A DNA stretch of 64,000 nt, from NCBI GenBank assembly GCA_964036315.1, contig OZ038508.1, positions 51,689,959 through 51,753,958 of the forward strand, written 5' to 3'. This document shows, piece by piece, positions 51,590 through 61,729 of this stretch (positions are counted from its first letter, which is position 1; every line of letters begins with the position of its first letter). The translations under genes were made by a program, and so were the position numbers. The stretch comes from Acanthosepion esculentum. Its lineage: Eukaryota; Mollusca; Cephalopoda; Sepiida; Sepiidae. The notes beneath the pieces were generated by a model that did not search any database, was not told the origin of the DNA, and saw only the letters and a list, made by a program, of their open reading frames with translations.

Positions 51590-52250
51590 TTATTACTTTG
51601 TTGTAAAAGTTTCCAGCGCAGTCGTGACAAAATCCAAAGAAGAATCTGCAATGTTGCCAGTCGTGACCTGACATCTCAGCTTCAGTCACTTTCCCACCAC
51701 CGTAAAGTTGCTTCTCTCTGCATTTTCAATAAATATTTTCATGGTGATTGTTCTGTTGGACTTCCCTTTATGGTAGCCCAACTTCATGAATTTAAGCATA
51801 CTACTAGATTGGCGGTTAGGTCTCATCATTTTAATGTTAAAGTGGCTAAATGTAAGCGTAAGTTCTATTCTAATAGTTTCTTCTCTCACACCTTTCACTT
51901 GTGGAACTCTCTTCCGGCTTCTTTCTTTCCAGTCAATTACGATCTTCAAAAATTTAAATCCAATGTCAGTCGTCATTTTCTGACATTTTTAATCCTATTT
52001 TTTATTTTCATTTCTATTCAGCAAAGTTTTCGCATTTTCTTTCAATCACAGTAACTGCTTTGTGAAACCGACTCCCAAGAGGATGCTTCCGTGATCACCA
52101 CAATATTAACCTGTTCCTATCTAGGACTAGTCGTTATCTTCCCCACATATCCCAATAAACTAAGCTCCTCTACTTCGAGTGGTTCTTGGGCTTTGTACAA
52201 GGTGAATATCATTATAAAAAAAAAATTAAAATAAAAAAAACTTGCTTCTT
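51590..52250 (+). pseudogene. Jockey/CR1-like LINE, RT C-terminal end, 3' UTR and A-rich tail
   Basis: An open plus frame (to 52,054) contains DKIQRRICNVASRDLTSQLQ, SLSHHRKVASLCIFNKYFHG, AQLHEFKHTTRLAVRSHHFN and FHLWNSLPASFFPVNYDLQK. It is the same region as 52,655-53,150 of the neighbouring element. The 3' UTR differs (gactcccaagaggatgcttc ...) and ends in A-rich sequence at 52,217-52,240, so it is a different subfamily in opposite orientation. Confidence 0.85.
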
Positions 52251-52429
52251 AATGGCTTTATCACGTTACTTGAGATGAAAGGATTTAAAAAAATGTTTGC
52301 AAAATCTTAGAATGGTCTTTGAAGTTTAGTTGGCTTTATATTACTTTTTCAATTGTATTGAATTAAGTCAGAAGTGATTTCCGTTTTGGGTAACCAATTG
52401 TAATGATGACTGTATCATCCTCATACTAA

Positions 52430-53825
52430 TTTTTTTTTTTTTTTTAAGCGTATCACCCCAAGCAAGGCTGGTGGCCACTATCACGCATGGGGTTACAGAA
52501 GGGTTGGAGGAAGAGCAGATAGGAGTGGTAAAGGAGAGGATGTGGAGAAAGAGAAGGACGGAGGGTCGATCAAGGCAAGGGGGTTACAGAAGATTTAGAG
52601 CGAGAGCAGATAGGAATGAAAGATGAAAGGAAGTGGAGAAGGGAAGTGGATAGATCAAGGCAACTGGAGATGACGATTGACGCTACACTTAAACCGTTGG
52701 AGATTGTATTTGTCAGGGAAACAGTAATAGGGAAGGGAGTTCCATAGGCGAGATGTGCGAGACATGAAGCTATTGGAGTAGAAGAGACGTCTACATCTAA
52801 CAGTTTCAACGGTGAAGGGGTGGGAACGGGATGCCAGCCTCGTAGGACGTTTAAATTCATGAGGCCTAGGGACAAGCGAAAGCAACTCCTCGGAGCAATT
52901 ACCGTGAAAGTACTTGTAGAAAAGGCAGAGCGATGCAACATCGCGTCTGTGAGAGAGCGACTGAAGACGAGATGACAGATCAGGGCCAATCACATTGCAT
53001 ATCCGTCTCTGGATCTTATCAAGAACCCTGAGACAACCAGCAGGGGCCCCAGACCATAAATGGCAGCAATACTCCATGCAAGGGCGAATGGTAGATTTAT
53101 AGACTTGGAGGATCGATTCCAGGGAGAAGAATTTCCTGGCTCGGCACAGGGAACCAACTTTTCTTGCGGTGGATGATGCAACTGACTCGATGTATTTGTT
53201 CCATCTCAGATCAGCGGACAGCGTGAGACCGAGCAGCCGCAGAGAGGAGCTCTCGAGAAGTTGGTGCTCAGACATTCTAATGGGATGCAGGGATGGGTCC
53301 TTGTGGTGGTTAATGGAGAGCAGTTTTGTTTTAGAGGCGTTAAGGTTGACCATCCATTTCTCTCCCCAGTCCACAACCGATTGGAGGTCCTTTTCAATTT
53401 GAGCTGCCAGGTTAATTTTGTCCGCCTCACTAGATTTGTGTTTGAGGCAGGAGTAAATAGTAGTGTCGTCAGCGTAGATACCAACTTGGGAGTCTATGGC
53501 GTCAGGAAGCTCGTTTATAAATATGAGGAACAGAGTAGGGCCAAGGATGGAGCCTTGAGGAACACCAGCGTTAGTGGGATAGGAGTTGGAGATGAATCCC
53601 CTGAGAACAACCTTCAAATCCCGGTTTGACAGAAACGATTGAATTAGGTCAAACAATCGACCTGTGATACCATAACCCTGGAGCTTGCGAAGGAGGCCGG
53701 CATGCCAAACCCTATCGAATGCTTTGGAGATGTCAAGGGCCACGGCACGTTATTATGGATAGCTTGGTAGACAAATTCAGTGATGGCCGTAAGCACATCA
53801 ATTTATACTAGTTAAGAATGAATCT
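52430..53825 (-). mobile_element. 5'-truncated Jockey/CR1-like LINE, best-preserved copy
   Basis: In minus orientation it runs from RT sequence at about 53,825 to a 16-base poly(A) (T-run at 52,430-52,446 on the plus strand). The 3' UTR block before the tail is caccccaagcaaggctggtg ... catggggttacag, shared with three other copies. Truncation at the 5' side within the RT domain is the usual product of incomplete reverse transcription. Possible short duplication atacta at both borders. Confidence 0.88.
52655..53743 (-). CDS. LINE reverse transcriptase, C-terminal 362 residues, open
   Basis: Open frame of 362 codons. Residues 1-20 hold RT motif A (ALDISKAFDRVWHAGLLRKL). Residues 58-80 hold GVPQGSILGPTLFLIFINEL. 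YADDTTIY at about 88 is the catalytic motif C. The thumb region LRLLGLTLSADLRWNKY is near 165, then IRPCMEYCCHLWSGAP near 215, and the family C terminus FMSRTSRLWNSLPYYCFPDK near 335. No stop or frameshift within it, unlike all other copies. Upstream (53,744-53,825) the ORF continues with a small deletion (VLTAITEFVYQAIHNN), and the fingers and endonuclease domains are absent. It would not support transposition alone. The Met start is an artefact of truncation. Confidence 0.9.
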   Translation of the reverse strand: MALDISKAFDRVWHAGLLRKLQGYGITGRLFDLIQSFLSNRDLKVVLRGFISNSYPTNAGVPQGSILGPTLFLIFINELPDAIDSQVGIYADDTTIYSCLKHKSSEADKINLAAQIEKDLQSVVDWGEKWMVNLNASKTKLLSINHHKDPSLHPIRMSEHQLLESSSLRLLGLTLSADLRWNKYIESVASSTARKVGSLCRARKFFSLESILQVYKSTIRPCMEYCCHLWSGAPAGCLRVLDKIQRRICNVIGPDLSSRLQSLSHRRDVASLCLFYKYFHGNCSEELLSLVPRPHEFKRPTRLASRSHPFTVETVRCRRLFYSNSFMSRTSRLWNSLPYYCFPDKYNLQRFKCSVNRHLQLP

Positions 53826-53946
53826 GGACTAAACTTCGATATTGCTCGGCAGTAGGGGCTACAGAGTCGATTTAAAGAAAATGTTGTTCCCCTCCATGAC
53901 AATTCAAGGAATACATATAACAGGAATAAGACAGGTAAATATTTTG

Positions 53947-54840
53947 GAACTCGGTTGGTCTATTCTACTCCAGCCGCCATATTCACCAACTAATTATTAC
54001 CTTCTTTTTTATCTTTTCTTAAAACAGGAATGATACAAGAAATCGTCTTGGAACTCGGTTGGTCTATTCTACTCCAGCCGCCATATTCACCAACTAATTA
54101 TTACCTTCTTTTTTATCTTTTCTTATAACAGGAATGATACAAGAAATCATTTTGGAACTCGGTTGGTCTATTCTACTCCAGCCGCCATATTCACCAACTA
54201 ATTATTACCTTCTTTTTTATCTTTTCTTATAACAGGAATGATACAAGAAATCGTCTTGGAACTCGATTGGTCTATTCTACTCCAGCCGCCATATTCACCA
54301 ACTAATTATTACCTTCTTTTTTATCTTTTCTTATAACAGGAATGATACAAGAAATCGTCTTGGAACTCGGTTGGTCTATTCTACTCCAGCCGCCATATTC
54401 ACCAACTAATTATTACCTTCTTTTTTATCTTTTCTTATAACAGGAATGATACAAGAAATCGTCTTGGAACTCGGTTGGTCTATTCTACTCCAGCCGCCAT
54501 ATTCACCAACTAATTATTACCTTCTTTTTTATCTTTTCTTATAACAGGAATGATACAAGAAATCATCTTGGAACTCGGTTGGTCTATTCTACTTCCCTCG
54601 CCATATTCACCAACCAATTATTGACTTTTAAAAATATTTTCTTATAACAGGAATAACAGGAAAATATATTGAATCTCGGTTAGGCTGTTCTACTACACCC
54701 GGCATATTTGCCAACCGATTATTGTCTTTGTTGATCTTTTCATATGTCAGGAATAACACAGGAAAACATTTTAGAACTCTGTTGACCTGTTCTACTCCGC
54801 CTCGCCATATTCAACAACCAATTATTACCTTTTTATATAA
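53947..54840. repeat. 104-bp minisatellite, six near-identical and two or three decayed copies
   Basis: Unit starts ggaactcggttggtctattc tactccagccgccatattca ccaactaattattacc and ends ttataacaggaatgatacaa gaaatcg. Starts are at 53,947, 54,051, 54,155, 54,259, 54,363, 54,467 and 54,571, an exact 104-bp period. From 54,580 on the copies are diverged (ccctcgccatattcaccaac). The gradient suggests expansion from the left. Confidence 0.97.
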
Positions 54841-54879
54841 CTTTGCTGGGAAAAACTTTCTCTAAATAAAACCAGACTT

Positions 54880-55025
54880 AGTTTTTGGCGCAGCAGTGGC
54901 AGCGTACACTGTGAATTAAAGAATAACTTTCTTAACACCATTAACTGAGGTATTGAAAGGGCATTTAGGTCGCATAATGTTATGGGGTTTAAAGAAAGCA
55001 ATAACATTATAAAGACATCTAGAAA
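54880..55025 (+). repeat. Repeat G, copy 2
   Basis: Partner of 44,743-44,885: agcgtacactgtgaattaaa gaataa-tttcttaac, cgcataatgttatgg, aagcaataacattataaaga c. Same orientation. Confidence 0.65.
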
Positions 55026-55218
55026 TATATGTAACTAGCTTAAAAGCCGTCCGTCGGGCGGCATTTAAGTTACCTCCTGCGGAGCGCTCTTGATTGGCCC
55101 TTTGGTACAAAAATAGCAGTTCATGCGTTGAGTACATATTAAATTTTATTAAATTTGAAAAATATTTTTCAAACAACAGTTTTCATTAAAACAATGATAT
55201 AATTTGTCTATTTGGAAC

Positions 55219-55780
55219 TTATGGCAAAGCTGCATGATAAACAACAAAACCTTTCCGACCAAAAAACAATTTTATATCACAAGTAACGCGGACAACAGCA
55301 AAAGGCCAGGTATATTGATTTCGGCCATATTTCGAGGATGAAAACTGTTGAGGAGTCAGGTACTTACTGGAGCGGAGCAGGGAACCGATCATTTTACCTG
55401 CATCTTTACCGACGGATCGTTTGTAAGAGTTCCACTTGAGGTCGAGTGTGAGTTTAAGGCCCAATACTCTCTCAGGACACGGTGTCTCCTCGAGGGGACA
55501 TCCGTTCATCGAGACTGTCGGTAGTTCGGGCTCCGATCGGCAATGATGGAATGTAACTCGTTTGGTTTTCGAGGCATTGAATGTAACTAGCTAGTCCCCC
55601 CCACACACACTGGGAAGTTAGAGCTAGATCAAAAGAAAGACCAGCTGCTAATCTCTGACCGTCAAGAGTTTTAGAGGTGCGCCTGTATATCGTCGTATCA
55701 TCAGCATAGATGTTTACAAATGATCTGAGTAAATTCTTAGGCAGATCATTTATGTAAATCAAAAAGCGGGTTGGTCCGTG
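55219..55780 (-). pseudogene. Jockey/CR1-like LINE relic spanning the RT catalytic motif
   Basis: Minus frames: MIYINDLPKNLLRSFVNIYA, DDTTIYRRTSKTLDGQRLAA, then KTKRVTFHHCRSEP-type text, and LGLKLTLDLKWNSYKRSVGK, DAGKMIGSLLRSSKYLTPQQ. The YADD motif is intact, but frames shift at about 55,600 and 55,480. It is the parent-like copy from which the tandem array to its right was made. Confidence 0.85.
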
Positions 55781-57262
55781 GAGTGACTCCTGAGGGACAC
55801 TTGCGTTGACCGCCAGGGTTATGGAGGATTAACCATTAATAACTACTTTCAAGTGGCAAATAGGAAGGATTTTATGTTCGAGAAGACCCTTTAAAGGTAT
55901 GGCCCTTCATGGAAAAAGTCAACACAATTTAAAAGACAGGAGTGGAGAGGTGGAATAATATCGAAAGGTAACCAGTCAGTTTTACCCCCATTGGGTAGTT
56001 TGTGCAAGATTGGAAGAGAGATCAGTCGCCAATCTCTGACTGTCAAGAGTTTTAGAGGTGTGGTCATATATCGTCATATCATCAGCATAGATGTTTACAA
56101 ATGATCTGAGTATATTCTTAGGCATATTATTTATGTAGATCAAAATGCGGGTTGGTCCGTGGAGTGACTCCTGGGGACACTTGCATTGACCGCTAGTGTT
56201 CTGGAGGACCGGCCATTAATAACTACTTTCAGGTGGGAAATAGGAAGGATTTTATGTTCGAGAAGACCCTTTAAAGGTATGGCCCTTCATGGAAAAAGTC
56301 AATACAATTTAAAAGACAGGAGTGGAGAGGTGGAATAATATCGAAAGGTAACCAGTCAGTTTTACCCCCATTGGGTAGTTTGTGCAAGATTGGAAGAGAG
56401 ATCAGTCGCCAATCTCTGACTGTCAAGAGTTTTAGAGGTGTGGTCATATATCGTCATATCATCAGCATAGATGTTTACAAATGATCTGAGTATATTCTTA
56501 GGCATATTATTTATGTAGATCAAAATGCGGGTTGGTCCATGGAGTGACTCCTGAGGACACTTGCATTGACCGCTAGTGTTCTGGAGGACCGGCCATTAAT
56601 AACTACTTTCAGGTGGGAAATAGGAAGGATTTTATGTTCGAGAAGACCCTTTAAAGGTATGGCCCTTCATGGAAAAAGTCAATACAATTTAAAAGACAGG
56701 AGTGGAGAGGTGGAATAATATTGAAAGGTAACCAGTCAGTTTTACCCCCATTGGGTAGTTTGTGCAAGATTGGAAGAGAGATCAGTCGCCAATCTCTGAC
56801 TGTCAAGAGTTTTAGAGGTGTGGCCATATATCGTCATATCATCAGCATAGATGTTTACAAATGATTTGAGTATATTCTTAGGCATATTATTTATGTAGAT
56901 CAAAATGCGGGTTGGTCCGTGGAGTGACTCCTGGGGACACTTGCATTGACCGCTAGTGTTCTGGAGGACCGGCCATTAATAACTACTTTCAGGTGGGAAA
57001 TAGGAAGGATTTTATGTTCGAGAAGACCCTTTAAAGGTATGGCCCTTCATGGAAAAAGTCAACACAATTTAGAAGACAGGAGTGGAGAGGTGGAGTAATA
57101 TCGAAAGGTAACCAGCCAGTTTTACCCCCATTGGGTAGTTTGTGCAAGATTGGAAGAGAGATCAGTCGCCAATCTCTGACTGTCAAGAGTTTTAGAGGTG
57201 TGGTCATATATCGTCATATCATCAGCATAGATGTTTACAAATGATCTGAGTATATTCTAGCA
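55640..57262 (-). repeat. 380-bp tandem array derived from LINE reverse transcriptase
   Basis: The anchor tatattcttaggcatattat recurs at 56,111, 56,491 and 56,871, with 57,251 truncated and a diverged form at 55,730: an exact 380-bp period and about 4.3 copies. Copies at 56.1-57.2 kb are nearly identical. Each unit on the minus strand encodes part of the RT palm: VVINGRSSRTLAVNASVP, (H)GPTRILIYINNMPKN, ILRSFVNIYADDMTIY, DHTSKTLDSQRLATDLSSNL. The catalytic YADD is kept in every unit, yet each unit also has stops and a deletion (in GPT-x-LIYIN), so no unit codes for an enzyme. Confidence 0.93.
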
Positions 57263-58587
57263 TATACCGGCAGTTTAAAAGATAAGGAAAGTTAGCGACC
57301 TGTTTCCTATGTTAGAAACCCAGAACCAAGACCGGTGCAAACGTTTCGTGCCTCACCCCCACCCCGAATCTATGATACATCTCCCACTCTATCTCAATTT
57401 TCATAAGGTGGTATTCATATAAAATACAAACTTTATTGTAACCAATAATGTATAATAATGCATCATATGCAGTATTATAAATAATTTATTTCCTACCAAA
57501 TCAAAGTCATTGTGCCAGACACAAAACTTAGTTTGTAGAAACAGCAAGTCACGATAATAGGCGTGAAATTACAAAACAAGACGACCACTGCGTAAAATTT
57601 TAAAAGGAAAAACATTTATTTTACAATGTTACAAAAAAGGGGACAAATACAAGTGTTGCACAAAAATTTCCTTTTCTGTGCCTATTACAGCAGGATAACG
57701 ATTTTCTGGGGTTAAAAGGCGACAACCATCAGATATAAGGAAAAAGTGCTATAATTTTTTAGAAAAAAACTCGGATTCAGACAAAAAATATTACACCTTT
57801 TAAAAATAGAAAAAAAAAGGGGGAAAACTTAGAGGAAGCAAAGAATTGCACAAAGCAGAAAATAGAAAACGCACCCAACTTCGTTCTTAACAGAATACTC
57901 AATAATAGGACGTCTTAGCATGAAGTGGCTTTCATGTTTTCACAAGTTGTTATCCCGAGGGCCTTTTGAAATATTTTGCTTGAAAGTTAACTTGAAAGTT
58001 AACTTGAAAGTTCTTTCGGCTTAAATTCTTCCCAGGAAGGCTCAGAAAGGAATGTTCTATCCTGTGTTTGAATATGCCTTGAATATGTTGGCACTTTCTT
58101 GCCCCGTGTTGATTTATGATCTTCTTCAGCTGCACCAGTCCTCTTGAAGCGTGGGCGCTAATGCCTTCTTCCTTCTCAACCCTTAATTGCTTTCACAGCG
58201 GTTCCTTCTTTCTCACAAGAAAATTAAATTTTGGCATTAAATGACCCACAATGCCGCTAAGCAAATAAACTGTTGTGGAGTTATTTCCACAATAGAACTT
58301 GTAGTCGGACTAAATGCGTCCTAAATGGGTTAAACGTACAGAAAAGTTAGGAACTTGTAAATAAGTGTTACGCAGAGTAATCGAGTTGTGGTCGCTGATA
58401 ACTTACTCCTCTCGACTACCTACTGACTCCTACTTATAATAGGTGGCAGAGTCTATTATCTAGACAAGGTGTCCTTCACTATAACATAAACAAAACCGAC
58501 AAGAATGTAAGACCCACGTTTGGGTGAGTGGTCCACGGGAACACACTAGTTGACACAAAATGACATTAAGTGCAGGAGTTGGGGCAC
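57263..58587. other. No gene recognised
   Basis: Mixed AT-rich DNA. A 12-bp unit (cttgaaagttaa) repeats three times at 57,979-58,010. A small inverted repeat gttgtggagttatttccaca a lies near 58,272. The minus frame at 57,950-58,135 includes the minirepeat and is not a gene. Confidence 0.4.
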
Positions 58588-58725
58588 ATTGACGTGGTGT
58601 AATGGTTAGACAGCTTGTCTTGCTAGATCAGATACGATTGAGTATTGAGTTCGATCCTCACTGGGTGTCCCATACTTTCGGCCTTGAGCCAAATCTAAGC
58701 CACGCTTAGAAAATCACTTAGTGTA
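58588..58725 (+). mobile_element. tRNA-derived SINE, family B, best copy
   Basis: gacgtggtgtaatggttaga cagcttgtct (A box TGGTTAGACAG region), gagttcgatcctcactgggt gtccca (B box GTTCGATCC intact), cggccttgagccaaatctaa gccacgcttagaaaatcac. Retains both Pol III boxes. Directly followed by a diverged GC-rich repeat D. Confidence 0.83.
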
Positions 58726-58779
58726 TAAATTATTCGTTTTTGTTTGTAACACCCTATTTATCATCTCTCAGTTGCTGTC

Positions 58780-59035
58780 TCTACCTTTGGGCAGAGTGCG
58801 CTCAGGGGCGTCAAAGGACAGAGTCTCAACTAAGGAAAATTATACTGAGAAGTGCCGGCCCACAAGAACAGCTGTCCGAGGTCGCGCCCTCTCATTGCAC
58901 CAGAGAGAGGGATCGGTGCTCGGGAAATTTTCGTTCCTTGCCCGGGTGTACACGCTCGGGCTCCCCACATTAAACCGACCTTGTGCCACAACCTGACTTC
59001 GTGGGAGTGGGGGTGAGTAAATAGAAAGTAAAGGA
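58780..59035 (+). repeat. GC-rich repeat D, diverged copy
   Basis: Shares the 3' part: acacgctcgggctccccaca ttaaaccgaccttgtgccac aac ... cgtgggagtgggggtgagta aatag. The 5' part differs (cctctcattgcaccagagag aggg). Placement right after SINE B raises the possibility that B plus D is one longer composite element. Confidence 0.7.
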
Positions 59036-59744
59036 GTTGAATAAAATGTAATGTCAAATATGAGAAAGTTCACAAAATGTTATTCATTAGTTCTCTTGCC
59101 AGCACACCTACTTCATTACGCTGGGGCTCAAACACCGGCCACTGACCTCAGTGAAAAATACGCAATTATAGTAACTTCCTTTTCGGGATTAATGAGATAT
59201 ACAATTCTTCTTGCACATTAGGAAGTTTTTCTAATTCTGAAAGAGGTGACTAGATGTTAACTTTCCAAAGATGAAAATGATTAATACTTGTAAGTAAACG
59301 GTTTTAAGAATTGTTCCTTCCGTCGTTCAGGAATTGATGACATTCTGAATTTGACATTTCCAATTACCCAACACCTGTCTTAGTTCTAACGAGTAATACC
59401 TAACCGACCTGCTGCTTGTAATAATTAACTATTAATCAATTACGTTACTCAAAATGCGTTGGTTTTAAGAGATATGAAAGTATTTCGCTCGTGGTTAAGG
59501 CATAAAGATAAATTAGCTTCCTTAAATTAATCATCGCTCTGAATTGTCATCTTAAGTCGATGTTTCACCATTTAATCGATCGGTGGGAAGAATTAAATAC
59601 ACTTTCTAAGTAACCACATCAAAAAATGATACGTGTCGTACTTCAGTAAACACTAAAAAAATCGGAACGTGAGATGATGTTTACGGAACGGAAATGTGGT
59701 GCTGAGACAAATGATTTGGTGATTAGGAAATGAAAATGTGCGGA
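59036..59744. other. No gene recognised
   Basis: AT-rich sequence with no frame or repeat of note. Confidence 0.35.
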
Positions 59745-59749
59745 TTGCC

Positions 59750-59925
59750 CCCTTTAGATTTCTGTGTTATATTCTCTGTGATCTGTTATCACACTACCTA
59801 GATACTTAAAATTCTGTACCTGTTTGAATTTATCATTCCCAGTACGTTTATTCAACCTTGAGTTATTTCTTTTGCTAATAACTATGCATAATTATACAGT
59901 AGATAGATTTTCTTCTCGCTTTCTT
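59750..59925 (-). pseudogene. RTE-like LINE relic, FKYLG segment
   Basis: Minus frame: EENLSTV, stop, LCIVISKRNNSRLNKRTGND, KFKQVQNFKYLGSVITDHRE, YNTEI, stop. It covers the RT thumb region only. The copy at 60,990-61,170 covers the same window. Confidence 0.75.
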
Positions 59926-59964
59926 TTGTGTGCGGATTGCCCCCTCCTCACTTGGTCTGCAAAT

Positions 59965-60115
59965 ACGCCCATTAGATGGTGCTGTTTAAGGACTATAAAA
60001 GAAGGGACATAAACTTTCCCTTTCCTTCTTTGCTCCAAGATACAGTAGTCTTGAAACATGAACGTTCGTCCTCATTGGGGAAGACTTCTTTCCCAGAGGA
60101 GAATGACATTTCAGA
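59965..60115 (+). promoter_or_regulatory. TATA-containing repeated module H, copy 1
   Basis: tagatggtgctgtttaagga ctataaaagaaggg ... cttctttgctccaagataca gtagtc. Modules with the same order (GG(T/C)GCTGT, TATAAAA or equivalent, CT-rich stretch, ttgctccaagat) occur at 61,490-61,700 (minus), 62,310-62,385 (minus) and 63,330-63,460 (plus). It may be the promoter portion of an LTR or other retroelement. Confidence 0.4.
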
Positions 60116-60139
60116 CATACACACACGCACAAACACCCG

Positions 60140-60335
60140 GTAATTAATCTGTCTGCCCACAAAGACGAGATGCGACACAAGGTCAATTTTTAAGGTGGAG
60201 ACCCGAACGCGGAACAAAAATTCCCCGATCCTCCGCAACCGTCAGTTGCGCTGGCTTCGGTGCGAGCACCGATTCCTCTCTCTGGTGCAATGAGAGGACG
60301 CCCCCTCGGGCAGCTGTTCCCCACGCACAAACACA
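60140..60335 (-). repeat. GC-rich repeat D, diverged copy, minus strand
   Basis: gatgcgacacaaggtcaatt tttaaggtggagacccgaac gcgg ... ccgattcctctctctggtgc aatgagagg is the complement-oriented relative of the copy at 58.8 kb. Confidence 0.7.
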
Positions 60336-60611
60336 AACTTTTCGTCTGCTTTTAAGGACGCCGCTCACGATACTGAAAGAGTAGCAGACGAGCTGTCAAG
60401 ATATCAGCGTCACCACCAGTGAACTCGGTCAACCGAGCGCCACATACATCAATTTCAGGTCGCTCCATTGCCCACAAAGAGACATTCCGCCTTGATCCTC
60501 TATATCGACAATAGAAAGAATTTTATCTTAATAATTCTTCTCTTTTCTTTTCGACTCACTGGCGATGATTATTGCTTCGTTTGTTCTCTCGTGCTACTAT
60601 ATGCGCGAATA

Positions 60612-60915
60612 CCAGTCAGTTAGGTACTATGTGTGATACACGCTTAGGCGATCATGTATCTTTCAATACATGACTGACGAGGCAAATTATTTCCCGCAGT
60701 AGGTTGCAATTTCTTTCTGCGGTAGACTAGTTGCCATCCAAAGCTATATAACCCAGTCTGTCCTACTATTATTTCATAGCTGGGATGGGGGAGAAGATGA
60801 TTCATACCTTTCCCGAGGCTATTAGCGCGTAAGTGAATGTAATGGATTCGACTGGAATAAGAACTCGGCTCTCCGATTCCTCAAGCCAAGCCGTTATCCA
60901 TTACTCCTTGCGAAT
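60612..60915 (-). mobile_element. SINE family A, full length
   Basis: Minus strand from gagtaatggataacggcttg gcttgaggaatcggagagcc gagttc to gatcgcctaagcgtgtatca cacatagtacctaactgact gg. It includes the whole body (cccccatcccagctatgaaa taatagtaggacagactggg, cgcagaaagaaattgcaacc tactgcggg). Collinear with 43,537-43,835. Confidence 0.9.
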
Positions 60916-60989
60916 GTAGCATAACGAAATTTTCCGATATCTTAATACTTTACTAATTTTCTGAAAAGCATAATTCGCTATTAATATGC

Positions 60990-61170
60990 ATCTTTAGATT
61001 TCTGTATTATATTTTCTGTGATCTGTTATCACGCTACCTAGATAGTTGAGATTCTTTAACTGCTTGATTTTAATATTCCCAGTACGTTTGTTCAATCTTC
61101 AGTTATTTCTTTTGCTAATAATTATGCATGACTCTACAGTAGATAGATAGGTTTTTTCTTCTCGTTTTCT
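60990..61170 (-). pseudogene. RTE-like LINE relic, second FKYLG segment
   Basis: Minus frame: NIKIKQLKNLNYLGSVITDH, RKYNTEI. It shares nearly 80% identity by eye with 59,750-59,925, in the same orientation 1.24 kb away, with the SINE A copy between them. Confidence 0.72.
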
Positions 61171-61175
61171 TTTAT

Positions 61176-61489
61176 TACCTTATCTATTAGTTTTAAATTA
61201 ATACTTAATCACTCTATAAATCAAGGGAGATAACTAGTCGTTATGTGCGCTTATAAAGATTTCTGTGATGAAGAAATGATTGAAACACGAGCATCCTTGT
61301 CAAAGAAAAAGAAATTCAAACAATTGTGACACCACTGCTAGACTACAAGCAGTGGCAAATAAAACTTGCGCATGCAAATGAAGGGTGCAAGGAAACAGAA
61401 TGAATTCCAACAATGCGATATTTTATATTTTTGTTTTTATATAACTGAGTAAAATTGAAAGCAAATACACTATTATGCACGCAAAATAA
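61176..61489. other. No gene recognised
   Basis: AT-rich sequence. Nothing seen. Confidence 0.35.
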
Positions 61490-61700
61490 AGAAGACATTG
61501 ATGGGTAGAATTTGTGAGATACACGCGCACATTCGCTTGTGTGCGTAAAAACGTTTAGTCACTAAGAGGAAAGAGATCCCCATACTGGAGGGAAGGTCCC
61601 GATTAGTGTCGTCGCTACAGCATGCTGCGCGGAAAAGAGAGAGTGGGGGGAGTGTCTCGTTTTTATAGTTGTTTGACAGCGCCACCTAGCAAATTCTTGA
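61490..61700 (-). promoter_or_regulatory. TATA-containing repeated module H, copy 2
   Basis: Minus strand: gctaggtggcgctgtcaaac aactataaaaacgag ... ctctctcttttccgcg. Similar in order to the 59.97 kb copy, though diverged. Confidence 0.4.
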
Positions 61701-61729
61701 CGAAACTAAGTGGAGGTAATAATATCTAT

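Noticed and set aside
53169..53629. Plus-strand ORFs of 77-122 codons
   Set aside because: Antisense to the open reverse-transcriptase frame at 52,655-53,743.
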